Below are positions 46,501 to 57,619 of a stretch of 64,000 nt of DNA, piece by piece (positions within the stretch are counted from its first letter, which is position 1; every line of letters starts with the position of its first letter). The stretch covers positions 372,001 through 436,000 of the forward strand of contig QRDG01000134.1 of the NCBI GenBank assembly GCA_012064385.1, in the 5' to 3' direction. The position numbers were made by a program, and so were the translations under genes. The DNA is from Puccinellia tenuiflora (Eukaryota; Streptophyta; Magnoliopsida; Poales; Poaceae). The notes beneath the pieces are model-generated. The model was given only the letters and a program-made list of their open reading frames with translations. It was not told where the DNA came from and did no database searches.

Positions 46501-49500
46501 CTAGTTACTTTTCCATAGTACTAGCTATGAAGAAAAATATCAAGACACGATCGTGGCCGATTGCAACCAAAGTCCCGAGTTACTCCTCATGGTGAATAGG
46601 AATATCATGGCGCCTGGAAACTATTCGCCGCCTGCAGCCGCTCGTTCAACACGACGATGCAGCTGCAGCTGTAGTGCCTACTATTCGATCTAACTAATAT
46701 GTTTGTATGGGCGATGTGTTGGCATCAGAAGCATATGCTTTCGTTTTTAAATTACATTTAAAACATATTTGGGATGTCAAAAAAACAGACAAAATACTTC
46801 GTACGTACATCTCGATATTCTATGAGTTCACGAAATCATTTCACGGAAACCGACATTTTATCTGTCATGTGTAAAGAAGACAAAAATTAGTGCAACAAAA
46901 AGTTTTTTAACGATACATTATTTTGTATTTTACACAGCTAATAAAAATGTTGGTATTGCGTGAAACTTAGTGTGCACGCATAGAATGTCAAGATGTTCAT
47001 GCCAATTTTTTTTTGATATCCTGGAATGTTTTTTCCGAGTGATGGGAGCATATGCTCCCATGTTTCAAAATGATTTTTCGTATTTTGTATTCTTTACTGA
47101 TTCTTTATAATGTTTAGAAAGGGCTTTGTCATGCAGGCAGGATAAAATTTGAACTATTGTAGCCGCACAAAATCACATACATGTATGTATGACTCGTTAA
47201 ATACTCGCATCACGTTGCAAAGGAATGAAGTCTAACAACAATATTACTGCATCTACGAGAGCAGATGTCATTCCTCGAGTCTTAAGGCCACTCCATAATG
47301 CACCTATGTCTGCTGCCAAATGATGTGTTTTGTAATACATGAACATGCTTATAATATTTAATGGTATGATTTTTCATAACGATTTGCTATTTTATAGATG
47401 CATGGTTTCCTGTCCTTGTTTTAGTCAGCCTTTCAGCCAGACGATGATGTGCCAAGATCTATAATATTGTTGTGGCTCTTTTTTTAATGAAAGAGAAAGA
47501 TGAAAATTAAGATTTTTACGAAATGGGGTATCCCCAGCCTCTGCATCGATTGATGCATGCAGCTTAGATGAAAATTAAGATAGGTTCAACCTAGCTTGCA
47601 AGCTCCGACACCTAGGACGAATCGGAGCCAGAGATGGAGCTCGAGGCGGAAGCAGCAATGACGATGGCTGCAAGGCAGAGACTTAGGTGTGGGGTGGGGG
47701 CGCATTGTTGGTGCCTGAGATTATCGAGTGTCTCTGAGGTTTAGAGGGATGGCCGGTGGTTAATGGCGGACAAAAAGAGAGTGTCGGCAGTTAGGACGAA
47801 TGAAGAGATAGCACGGTAGTGTTGCCGCCTGTGACAAACGGCGGTAGGTCAGGGCCAGTGACACGGCTGTGTCAGGATGGTGGTAGGATGAATATAATTT
47901 AAAATTTATGGTTATTCTCTGTAAATTTACCACAAAGACACGTTCGCGCGCCTAGGATTATCGAGTGTCTCCCGGGTTTAGAGGGATGGCAGACGGTTAA
48001 TGACAAATTAACAGAGAGTGTCGATGGTTAGGACGAACGAAGAGATAGCGCGGTAGTGTTGCCGACTTTTGGGAAACCAGGAATAGCATTGGCGCCAGTG
48101 TCAACAGGCCGTAGGTCAGGACCAGCGACACGACTGTGTCGGGATGGTGGTAGGGTGAATTTTATTTAAAAGGTATGGCTGAACTTTGCGTTTCTTTTAT
48201 TTATGGTTATTCTCTACAAATTTACCACAAAGAGAGAAGATGACATTGACCAACAGAAAACCCGAGAATAATCAAGCATTTATCATGATATATATGATTT
48301 AAATTAAGTTTCATGGAAGCTATTCTTAATATGTGTTCACAAAATATAAATAACCATTTCATCAATGATTCTATATATCACCTACTGTCCCGTTGCAAAG
48401 CACGGGCGTTTAGCTACTAATTATACTTCTGAGTTTTATGCTGTCAAACTTTCTTAAGTCTGGCAATTTTTTTAATAAAAAACAACAATATTTACAACAC
48501 AAAATTAATGTCACTAGACATGTAAAAAAAAAAGTTAATTGCACTAGATGAATCTTGGAATGTAATTTCATTATATACTAATTAATATCATAAATATTTC
48601 TATCAATTTTGATAAATTTGATCAAAGTTTTAAAAAAAGTTTGACTTAGTATAAAATGTAAAGGTACACATATTTGTGGACGAAGTGAGTATAGTTAAAG
48701 TTGTGCACCAGGGTTAATTTTTCCTAGCTCTGCCCGTGAAAAAACATGCGGTGCGAAATGACCTGTCTCCTTTTATAAACTGTGAAACAATATTGTATTT
48801 GCTTAACAACTTTTTATATGCAGTTCGAGGATTTTGCAAACCATAATGCATTTGATCTCCTTGCAAGATACGGCACAACCCACCTCGTATTTAATGATGA
48901 TATTCAGGTACTGTTACTAGATGTCTATTAGATTTGTTATGATGTAGTCTACCTAAATGTAAAACATCTGTAAACATGATTAATGTTAGCACCATTGGAG
49001 CTGCCCAAAATTTTTGTTGTCAGTACAAATGTGAGCTGGGAACTTGGTTCATTCAGATGGGCTAAAATATCAGTTTCTTACTCTTTATATATTGTAGGGA
49101 ACAGCTTCCGTGGTCCTTGCTGGGCTTGTTGCAGCACTAAAATTAGTTGGTGGTACATTGGCCGAGCACACCTACCTGTTCTTGGGAGCTGGAGAGGTCT
49201 CTTCTTATGCTTTCTTAGTTGGATCTTCCCTATTAAGTTTATACACATGAACAATCTGGATTTCCTTAGCTTCAAAATTTTCTATAAGATGTTAGGGTCT
49301 ACTATTTTCGTACTTGGTTAATGCTAGTCATCTGTAGAGCTCCAATAGCTGAACTAGACCTACTGGATTAGCTAAATTATCCAAATGACATCAAGTATAC
49401 ACTTCAGAGTAGAGATTAGGCAAGTCTACTTTTCTAGATTTTCAACGACAAGTTATCATAATCTTAGTGTAATGTGTCCCTTATTAGAATACTTGATAAT

Positions 49501-51667
49501 GTTTTGGAGAACCATGGAAGCCGCAGCTTCACCTCTGCATTTCATTGGATTCTGTGTGCATGCATGGCCATTTGGGTGGCCAGCTACATTGACCTACAAG
49601 AATCTTGATAAACATGAACTGGCCCACCCGGACATGCATGCTACCATGTCTGGAACAGTGGACAAATTTAACAAAGCATGTTTATGACCTTGCAAATGTT
49701 GGCACATATCCCCAGGCTATTGCTTTCGAGTTTGACACCATCTATAGATTGTATATTCTCTAACAAAAATAGAACCTGTGTGCTTCTCAATATTGGTATT
49801 TGAAGGCTGTATTGCTCATTCTCCCAACGTTATTTCGATTCACACTTTGCCCACTAACTAATACCTTTTCTCTCGTACTTGCAGGCTGGGACAGGTATTG
49901 CGGAACTTATAGCTCTTGAGATATCAAGACAGGTGGTGCATCTTTTTCTCTTGGGTGTCTTGGTCATTTGCAGCTTGTGCACACATATCCAGAATCTAGA
50001 TGGCCTAACAATGTTTGCCTATGCAGACAGAAATCGCAATAGAAGAATGCCGCAAGAAAATCTGGCTTGTCGATTCAAAGGTTTATTTTTTGACGAATAC
50101 CTCATGTCTCTTAATGTCACTATTATCCCAGAACTTCAGTATATTCCTACCTGCTAACAGTAGATGCTAATTTTAATTAACAGGGCTTGATTGTCAGTAC
50201 ACGGAAGGAATCCCTTCAACACTTCAAGAAACCATGGGCTCATGAGCATGAGCATCTCGACAATCTCTTAGATGCAGTCAATGTATTAGTTCACTTCTGA
50301 AAAAGAAAAATCTAATGGGCTTACCTTAGTTGTTCCCGGTCATCTGAATATTTACCAGCTTCGCTCCTGACCCAAATGTCTCTTCCACCATTCCAGACTA
50401 TCAAACCAACAGTTCTGATTGGCACATCTGGAAAGGGGCAAACTTTCACAAAGGAGGTTGTTGAATCCATTTCCTCATTTAACGAGGTAATTTTCACATT
50501 GTCAACTTGTTAATTCTGTGTCCTTTTGAACCATTTGGAGTTAACTAGCAACGGAGTTCAGTGATATAAATTGTAGATGCCTATCATTCTTGCTCTGTCC
50601 AACCCAACATCACAGGCTGAGTGCACGGCTGAACAAGCCTATACATGGAGCAAGGTAATCTCCTATATCAGCAGTCACCTCGCCTTTTACTTGGGAATCC
50701 TTATTGATGGAGCTATGCAACGTTATCAGCAGCAATATTTCTGCGCTAACAGACAGGGTTAACAGGGTCGAGCAGTGTTTGCAACTGGAAGCCCATTTGA
50801 TCCAGTGGAGTACAATGGCAAGATACATGTGCCTGGCCAGGTTTGAATAACTCACTGTTTATTGCAGAACTTTTATCTGCTTCAAATGGTCCGAACTAAC
50901 TTAATTTGATCTCGGTCTTGGTATGCAGGCGAACAATGCCTATATCTTCCCAGGGTTTGGCCTTGGTGTGGTGATGTCTGGGGCAATCCGCGTGCACGAT
51001 GACATGCTTCTTGCAGCCTGTAAGTACTACTGGGGATAGCTAATGTGCAGAACATCTCTTACCATCAACTTAAACTTGTGGCCACATTGTCACCATAAGT
51101 CCATAAAGCCGCCTAAAAAAGGTGTAGTAAAAAGCAAACAAAGCACTCTCTACCGTGGAAGTTTGCCTGCATAAATACAAATTGTAGAATAAATTTGTGT
51201 ATGGGTGCAGACCTTAGGCCGTGTGAAATATGTTCATAACCGCTAATCTACCTTGATCATGCATCCCTTCCTTGAACAGCGGAGGCTCTGGCCCAGCAGG
51301 TGACACAGGAGAATTTTGACAAGGGGCTCATTTATCCTCCCTTCTCGAATATCAGAAAGATCTCTGCTCACATTGCAGCCAACGTTGCCGCAAAGGCATA
51401 TGAACTTGGTCAGCATCATACTTCCGTATTTTCTTAAGAAAGGTGCGTATTGTCTTGTTTGCTCATCGTCAGTTCATCTCATGTGTAGGCCTGGCAAGTA
51501 GGCGCCCTCGGCCAAAGGACTTGGTCAAGTATGCAGAGAGCTGCATGTACAGCCCGATTTACCGCAACTACCGTGAATCTGCATTCGTTCTGCTCATGTA
51601 CAGCTACCTCAGAGACTCAGAGTACTATTATCCAACTACTTGCTGCAAAGTCCCTCAAGGACACTAA
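43516..51667 (+). CDS. NADP-dependent malic enzyme, cytosolic type
   Basis: Nineteen exons, all with GT-AG borders and consistent phase: 43516-43673, 44274-44394, 44478-44552, 44673-44824, 44946-45051, 45138-45203, 45289-45384, 45471-45542, 48824-48907, 49098-49196, 49885-49932, 50027-50080, 50184-50282, 50397-50486, 50577-50654, 50766-50840, 50929-51019, 51280-51408, 51489-51667. Converts malate to pyruvate and CO2, making NADPH. Seen: YTPTVGEAC (active Tyr about 141), GLGDLG (197-202), GKLSLYTALGG (Lys 212), metal ligands in FEDF and FNDDIQ, the nucleotide fold GAGEAGTG (340-347) and ATGSPF. The start MESTLKG lacks a transit peptide, so a cytosolic form is likely. The usual end CMYSPIYRNYR is followed by GAA instead of a stop, adding 30 residues (593 to 623). 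Intron 8 (3.3 kb) holds nested transposons. Confidence 0.92.
46718..47064. mobile_element. Palindromic AGCATATGCT-type MITE, copy 1
   Basis: Inverted ends around AGCATATGCT, long inverted A/T-rich arms. Shares GTACATCTCGA.ATTCTATG and CACGGAAA.CCGACATTTT with the copies at 53895 and 59519. Confidence 0.5.
47720..48236 (+). repeat. Tandem duplication of about 235-280 bp
   Basis: ATTATCGAGTGTCTC...GGTTTAGAGGGATGG is repeated (47720 and 47957), and so are the following AGAGATAGC.CGGTAGTGTTGCCG, GACACG.CTGTGTC.GGATGGTGG and TATGGTTATTCTCT...CCACAAAGA. The second unit has about 45 extra bases. Confidence 0.8.
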
Positions 51668-52355
51668 CTACCAGATGTTGAGATTAAGCTGTGCAAGGGG
51701 AGCTGTTCCAAGCTCTGTTTTTCCTTTCTTCCTGTGCTACCTGTAGTTCTATTTCACTTTGCTACTGCTTGTTCTGTAGTGTCTCCATTGCGAGTTGATG
51801 TGAAATGACTTGGTGGCCATATTCTCATCGGACAAGTCACCGTCCTTGCGGTGGAGAAGGATGATTTTGGAATAAAAGTGTGTACAGTTTCTTCCTCGGT
51901 ACTATGGCTGTCCTGTCTGTCTCATATATGCTATTGTTTCTGCAAGTACCTGGCCGCAGGTATGTTTGGCTCTTTGGTGGTGAGTCCAGGAAAGATTCTC
52001 CTCTAGACGCCATGGGAACGATGCCCAGACATGGATTATAGGGGGCACATTGTTGAAGTGCCTCTGGTCGTTGCATGTTCCGAAAAGCAAAAAATCCAAC
52101 ATGGTCGCGGCTGCCCAGTCTGATCCCTTTTGGGTTTTGGGGGGTATGTGACACCGTCCAAGTTTTCAATGCTAGTTCCCATTTCATCACTGTACTGAAA
52201 GTTGCAAAGAATCATGGAGTTAGTGTCAATTCTCATCTGATTGAGCAGAGACCTATGCATGCTCTATAGCAACGAATCTAGCTAGTTGGCTAAAGTGAGA
52301 TTATGCAGATGCAGATGAAACTGTTACCATTTAAGCCGCCCCGTACTATCTCGTA
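51668..52355 (+). other. Malic enzyme 3' flank
   Basis: Probable 3' untranslated region and downstream sequence. The minus-strand frame at 51837-52260 has no recognisable motif. Confidence 0.45.
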
Positions 52356-52740
52356 CTCCATCCGTTTCACAATATAAGTTGTTTTAGGTCTTTCACATGT
52401 TGTCTAGATTCGGAGTAAAATTAGTGGCTATATACACTAAAACGTGTCTAAATACATGTGTCTAAATTAGTGGTCATATCCCTCCGCCGTTTGGTTTGGT
52501 CGACGAGCTCTTGATTAGCAGGATATGCTCCTCTTCCTGTAGTCGTGTGTGTTGTTGTTGCTGGTCCTGCTCTCTCCTCTTCTTCCTTAGAGAGGTTGAG
52601 ATGCTGTAATCTCCTTATGTACTCTTTCGGCATTTGTTCTGGCTTCTCTTAACGAATCGAAGCAGTGCTTACTGCCTCCTTCAAAATGCATGTGAATGTG
52701 GAAAAAGTCTAAAACATCTTATATTGTGAAACGGAGGGAG
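52356..52740. mobile_element. Stowaway MITE with internal foreign segment
   Basis: Ends CTCCATCCGTTTCACAATAT and the inverse of CTCCCTCCGTTTCACAATAT, flanked by TA (52354-52355, 52741-52742). The arms pair (AAGT.GTTTTAG with CTAAAACATCTT). The middle (52480-52680) is unlike MITE sequence and may be a nested insertion. Confidence 0.75.
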
Positions 52741-53258
52741 TAGTACTGATATCTGAGGTGAAGTGAAATGGAGCTGCTTAGTTAAAAGAGAGGTGAAACA
52801 AAGGGTGCATTGCGGCCCACTTCTTTTGGCAGCTTATTTTAAGCTGCCCCCTCCCCAGCTTCTTCTATAAGCCACCTGACTTATTACTTAGAGTTTCTAG
52901 TTTAGTTATAAGATGACTAGTTTAGTAGCTCCAAATAATAAGCCGGGTGGTTTATAAGAGAAGCTGGAAAGGGGACAACTTATTTTTTTAAGCTACCAAA
53001 AGAACTGGGCCTGCATATTGGATTATTGGTACGGCCACATCTATGACTACTCTTGGGAAACTTTTTTTTTTTGTCATTTTACCCAAATCATAGTGTGTAA
53101 TTGATTCTGAAATCGAGTTTCTACAGAGAAATCAAATTTAAACGCATCGAACAGGTATAGTGTGAGAGCCAGGTCATGTAAGGATTATTAGGTTGTCGGC
53201 ACATCTTAGGCACCTTGGCCAGTTATGCGTAAAACCACCATATAACCTCTATTATTGG

Positions 53259-53554
53259 GAGAACCAACCCTTGGTTGTAAGGTTAGGTGGGTGGTTGTAC
53301 CCCTAGCCCACCAGAGTTCAAACCCCAAGTTTGACACTGGTGTTTCTCATATTTGGCGGAATATTCTTCAGTGGGAGGCGACGTTCCCGTCGATAGCGAG
53401 GCGCCCGTGGTGACTTCGTCAATCTCAAGACCTGACCCGCCGGCTCAGTATTTCGGAGGTGCTCATAGAGGTAGGGTGTGCATGTGTGCATTCATAGGGG
53501 TGAGTGTATGCGAGTGTTTGTGAGCGCCTGTGTTATACTGTGTTTCGAAAAAAA
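53259..53554 (+). mobile_element. Au-type SINE with perfect 15-bp target duplication
   Basis: Starts GAGAACCAACCCTTGG, has a tRNA-like promoter part (TGTAAGGTTAGGTGGGTGGT and box-B-like GAGTTCAAACC), and ends GTTTCGAAAAAAAAA. The 15 bases aacctctattattgg occur on both sides (53244-53258 and 53555-53569). Matches the Au SINE of grasses as I recall it. Confidence 0.8.
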
Positions 53555-53894
53555 AACCTCTATTATTGGACATTTTTACTACGACAACCTTTTAACCATC
53601 AATAATGGAAGGTTAAGTGTTCGAAGTGAGGACAGATGGAAATATACTATATAATCCTGAAAAGGAGATCTCTAACAGTGATATCACTATTACCGATGCT
53701 TTCATGTGATATTGGGATGTTGAAGTGTTGTGCCCAATCACTGTGTAACCGGTTTGGAAATCCAATTAATTTTTTCGGAGAAATCAAATTGAAAAACGTT
53801 GAATAGGTAGCGTGAGAGAGACGATCATGTAAGATTTATCAGATAATTGACACATCTTATGCACTACTCAGCGCACTGAAAACGTAACAGGAGT

Positions 53895-54232
53895 GATGTT
53901 TTGGCACCCGAGAGTATATGCTCCTGGTTTTAAAAATATGATTTAAAGGCGTTTTAAAATGTCAAAAAATCCAGACAAAAAAATTACGCGTACATCTCAA
54001 GATTCTATGTGCTTGCAATTTTGTTTTTCACGGAAATCCAACATTTTTTACTGTCATGTAAAAAAGGCATACTTTGGTGCTAAAAAGGCTTCTCACGTGG
54101 CTTTTTATGTCTTTTTTTCCAAACCATAAAAAGTGTCGGTTTTTCGCGAAGCCTAGCATGCACATGTAGAATATTGAGATGTACGCGACAAAAATAAATC
54201 GGATTTTTGTTAACATTTAAAAAACGATTATT
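53895..54232. mobile_element. Palindromic AGCATATGCT-type MITE, copy 2
   Basis: Left end GCACCCGAGAGTATATGCTCC. Internal GTACATCTCAAGATTCTATG and CACGGAAATCCAACATTTTT match copies 1 and 3. Right end decayed. Confidence 0.5.
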
Positions 54233-54383
54233 GGACACTTGAAGCCACTTCAATAACCTTTCCACCGTCAATAATACAGGTTTTATTGTTTGACATGAAA
54301 ATTAATTAAAATGTACTATATAATCTTGAAAAGATGACCCTGAAGAGTGATATCACTATTTATATATTCCTAGATGCATTGTG

Positions 54384-54424
54384 TGTGGGGGGTGGGGGTG
54401 GGGTGGGGGGGGTGGGGGGGTGCG
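54384..54424 (+). repeat. G-run tract
   Basis: About seven runs of four or more G separated by single T, inside repeat unit 2. Could form G-quadruplexes. Confidence 0.7.
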
Positions 54425-55240
54425 GTGGCCGCGCTGACTTACACTAAGGTCCGCCTCTGCCCATGATGCAGCTATGTAGAACACTTACTTTTGAACTTGT
54501 TGGCACTAAGTTAACAAAACTATGAGAAGTAATATACTATCATAACCTTTGATCATTTTTCCTTTTTTTTCTCGAACCTTTGATCGTTTTACTTGGAGAG
54601 TTGAAGTAATTACAGTTAACATGAAACGGGTAGTGCGAGAGCGTGTAAGGTTTATCAAAGTTTTTTTTTAATGGTGTTTATCAGGTTATTGGCACATCTT
54701 AGGAACCTTGGCCAATTATGTGTAAAACCACCATATAACCTCTATTATTGGACTACGAAAACCTTTTTTAACCAGATTATGTCTTCTACATGACACTAAA
54801 TGGAAATACACTTTATAATCCTAAAATGGTGATCTCTCACATTGATATTATGATTACAGATGATTTGTTGTGACAATGTATTGGATACATTTTTTTCATG
54901 TGACATGTTATGTGCCTAAATCACCCCCCGTAAATGGTTTGGAATTTTGACTTTTTCATAGATCTCAAATTAAAATGCATTGAAAGGTTAGCATCAGAGT
55001 GAGGTTGTGTAAGGTTTCTTGGATTATTGACACATCTTAGAACACTCCTCACCCATTTATGTATAAAACCACCCTTATTGGACACTTTCACTACGATAGA
55101 CCTTTAACCATCAATAATAGAGGTTAATTCTTTGACGTGACAACAATTAAAATATAATCTATATTCCTTAAAAGAAGATCCCTCACAGCGATATCACTAT
55201 ATCATGTGGTTTTGTTGTGAACACTACGGTGTAGTAATAT

Positions 55241-56142
55241 TTATATTTTATTAGATGCACTATTCGTGTGATTGTCGTGTCACATGCATGTGCTCTTAGT
55301 GACAATTTTTGTTCACTTAGTTTAGTAACACCTCAGCAAAAACATACCGGATGCCATTATTCTCGAAATAGGTTTTCATCCTGCTTTATAAATAAAGTCA
55401 CATGACCGAACCTATAAAAGCTGATGAGAAAATCCTCTTACAAAACAAATCAAAACAAGAACAAAAAACACATGAACAACCACACCCTGAAAAGGCACCC
55501 CCCAAACTACTAACTAGGCGAGGCACCACGCCTCCTTGAGAAACCACTGGATACCATTACCGGGTGATAACATCTAGTTATATGGCTCTCCTAAACCCCC
55601 ACAACGCTACCAAATGCGGGTACGGCAAGCTTAATTTTGAACATGATACTAAGCTAACAATCTTATCAGAAATAATAGCCGTAACCTTATGATTATTTTC
55701 CGTAAAGTAAATCACATTAATTTAACCTGTCCGAGCAGCTTTGCTTCTCTGAGGACTGAGGGTGCCTGTGAAGTGAACTGAACTTCAGAGAGAAAACGAC
55801 TGGAGCCGAGATGGTCAGTGGTAATGGTCGTTTTACACGGGCGGAGAGGGAGCATTCCGGGGGGCTTTTGGGAGTAGTTTAATCGGCGCTCTACGGACGC
55901 GCTGATCGCCACAGCCCAGAACTGCCCCGGCCCCCTTGAAAAGCCGAGCTCTCGCGTCTGTTTCCCGGCCGTTTAAATTCCTGCCCGGCCTCTTTCCCAG
56001 TGCCCCCTCCCCTTCCTCGCTTTCTTCCCCAGCTTCAGCAAGCTACCCGCCCGCGGCATTGCTTCTCTGACCGGCACGCGACTGCCGATCAGTGTGCGCG
56101 CACGCGCGTGTGTGAGTGAGCGTTTACGCTTAGGATCGATCG
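55241..56142. other. Region upstream of the B3 gene
   Basis: AT-rich to 55700 with no feature recognised, then GC-rising promoter or leader sequence (55900-56140) before the B3 start codon. Confidence 0.4.
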
Positions 56143-57619
56143 ATGCCGACCGCGGAGGTGCAATCGCCGCCGTGGGCGTCCGGGGACAGGCGGCCGCACT
56201 TCTTCAAGGTGCTTATCGGCGAATTCAAAAAGCGCCTGGTGAGTGAACGACGTACGATGTAATGCTGGTGTCTTGCACGCATGCATGTGTGATGTGTAAG
56301 AAAAGGAAGAAGTGCACGGACCGATCCAAAGTGTAAGCAAGTCTCTGACATGCATTTCATGCAAATGCAGAAGATCCCGCCAAACTTCTGCAAGCACATC
56401 CCCTGGGGCTGGGAGGCGTCGAGAAAGGCCGAGAGACTGGAGGAGGCGTCCATGGCGGCCACCCTGGAGGGCCCCAAGCGGCCGGGCGTGGCGGGTCGTC
56501 ATCCGCCGGACAGCCGAGGGCACCTTCTTCACCTCGGGGTGGACCGAGTTCGTGCAGGACCAGGCCGCTGCGGGAGCTGGAGTTCCTCGTGTTCCGGCAC
56601 GACGGCGGCGCGCGCTTCACGGCGATGGTGTTCGATAAATCGGCCTGCGAACGGGAGGACCTGCTGCTCTCTGGCCACGTCCGGCCGAGCAAGAAACGAG
56701 GCCGGCCGAAGAAGAAAGCTGCGCGGGCCACGAATGATTCGGTTGGCAAGGAGCTGGTCCCGTACCGTGCGCCTGTCGACCAGCAGCCGACAGTCTCGGG
56801 CTCCGATTGGACGTCGGAATTGGGTAAACGCAAATGGAGATTTTTGCACGGCCACGAACTGTCCAATTTCTAACAGAACCTTAATTGTCAGAGCTGCAAC
56901 GGTTCTCAATTGCAGGATCTTTCAGGAAGTGCAACGTGGTGAAGACCGAAGTGATGGGCGGCGACGAGCTCCCGCGGCGCTTGGTCGCACCACCGTCGCC
57001 ACAGTTGTCGCCGTACCACGACGGGCCAGCTGGGGCAGATCAGACAAAGAAACGGGTGCGTGGCGAAAACGCGGAGCATCCAGGATGAGCTCGCCGTCGC
57101 CAACAACATCCCCGCGTCCGTCCGGCGCTACAACGGGTACGTGTCCCGCCGGCGCCCCGTCGCGAGCGCCGAGCGGCAGCGGGCCATGGAGATCGCGAAC
57201 GCGTTCCGGTCGCCGCTCCCGTACTGCGTCATCCGCATGAGCACCATGCACGTCTACTACTCCTTCATGATGGTGAGCAGCAGATATATTTTCCCTGCAG
57301 AGGTTCCCGATCGACGGGGTCATGACGTGGATCTGTGCGTGCGTGCAGAGGTTCCCGACGGGGTTCTCGCGGCAGCACCTGCCGCGGGAGAGGACGGAGG
57401 TGACGCTCAGGGACCCGGACGGCAGGCGTGGTCGGGTGCTCTACATCCCAACACGAGGGACCGGCTGTCGCGCGGGTGGGTGCGCGTTCGCGCGCGGCAA
57501 CTGCCTCGAGGAAGGGGACTGCTGCGTGTTCGAGCTCGTCGGCGCCGCCCGAGTTCCGCGTCCACATATTCCGGGTGGTCGAGCCGGCCGTGCCGGCGGT
57601 CAGGCTCCGAATCGCTTGA
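56143..57619 (+). pseudogene. B3-domain (REM-type) DNA-binding protein gene with frameshifts
   Basis: Four exons by eye: 56143-56238, 56371-56823, 56916-57272 and 57349-57619. Two B3 domains, as in grass REM-type proteins. Domain 1: HFFKVLIGEFKKRL, KIPPNFCKHIPW, WRVVIRRTAEGTFFTSGW, EFVQDQA, ELEFLVFRHDGGARFTAMVF. Between the domains: a basic, nuclear-localisation-like KKRGRPKKKAA. Domain 2: IRMSTMHVYYSFMM, RFPTGFSRQHLPRERTEVTLRDPDGR, CAFARGNCLEEGDCCVFEL, FRVHIFRVVEPAVPAVRL. B3 domains bind DNA as plant transcription factors. The frame breaks by single bases near 56474, 56565, 57058, 57445, 57479 and 57551, with no in-frame nonsense codon between. Either a young pseudogene or sequence errors. 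Confidence 0.8.

Larger units (their letters stand above)
46095..48417 (+). mobile_element. Helitron-like element inside the Stowaway
   Basis: Starts TCTTTACTATAAAAAC after an A. Near the end is a hairpin CCCGT-8-ACGGG (48389-48406), almost identical to that of the Helitron at 209-226, then 7 bases and CTAC before a T. The last base deviates from CTRR. No Rep/helicase. Contains a palindromic MITE (about 46718-47064) and a duplicated block (47720-48236). Confidence 0.5.
46068..48689. mobile_element. Stowaway-like MITE split by a Helitron-like insert
   Basis: Left end CTCCGTCCGTCCAGAAATAAG after TA (46066-46067). Right end ...TTTGTGGACGAAGTGAG before TA (48690-48691). The ends match the Stowaway pattern CTCCCTCCGT. 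The right part contains the AAGTTTGACTTAGTATAAA typical of such MITEs. Confidence 0.55.
45598..48738. mobile_element. hAT-like element in malic enzyme intron 8
   Basis: Ends CATGGGCGGAGCTACG and (inverse complement) CACGGGCAGAGCTAGG, flanked by AAAAAACA at 45590-45597 and 48739-48746. An 8-base duplication and short GGGCGGAGC-type ends fit the hAT superfamily. CACCAGGG motifs are repeated near both ends. No transposase remains. It carries a Stowaway and a Helitron-like insert, which account for most of its length. Confidence 0.65.
53103..55240 (+). repeat. Array of four degenerate repeats, interrupted twice
   Basis: Units begin near 53103, 53778, 54600 and 54955. Each holds GAAATCAAATT, TAGTGTGAGAG, GTCATGTAAGG, TTATTGGCACATCTTAGG, AAAACCACCATATAACCTC, TTTAACCATCAATAAT and AAGGAGATCTCTAACAGTGATATCACTAT, in the same order. 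Unit 1 is split by an Au SINE and unit 2 by a palindromic MITE. No coding potential. Confidence 0.75.
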
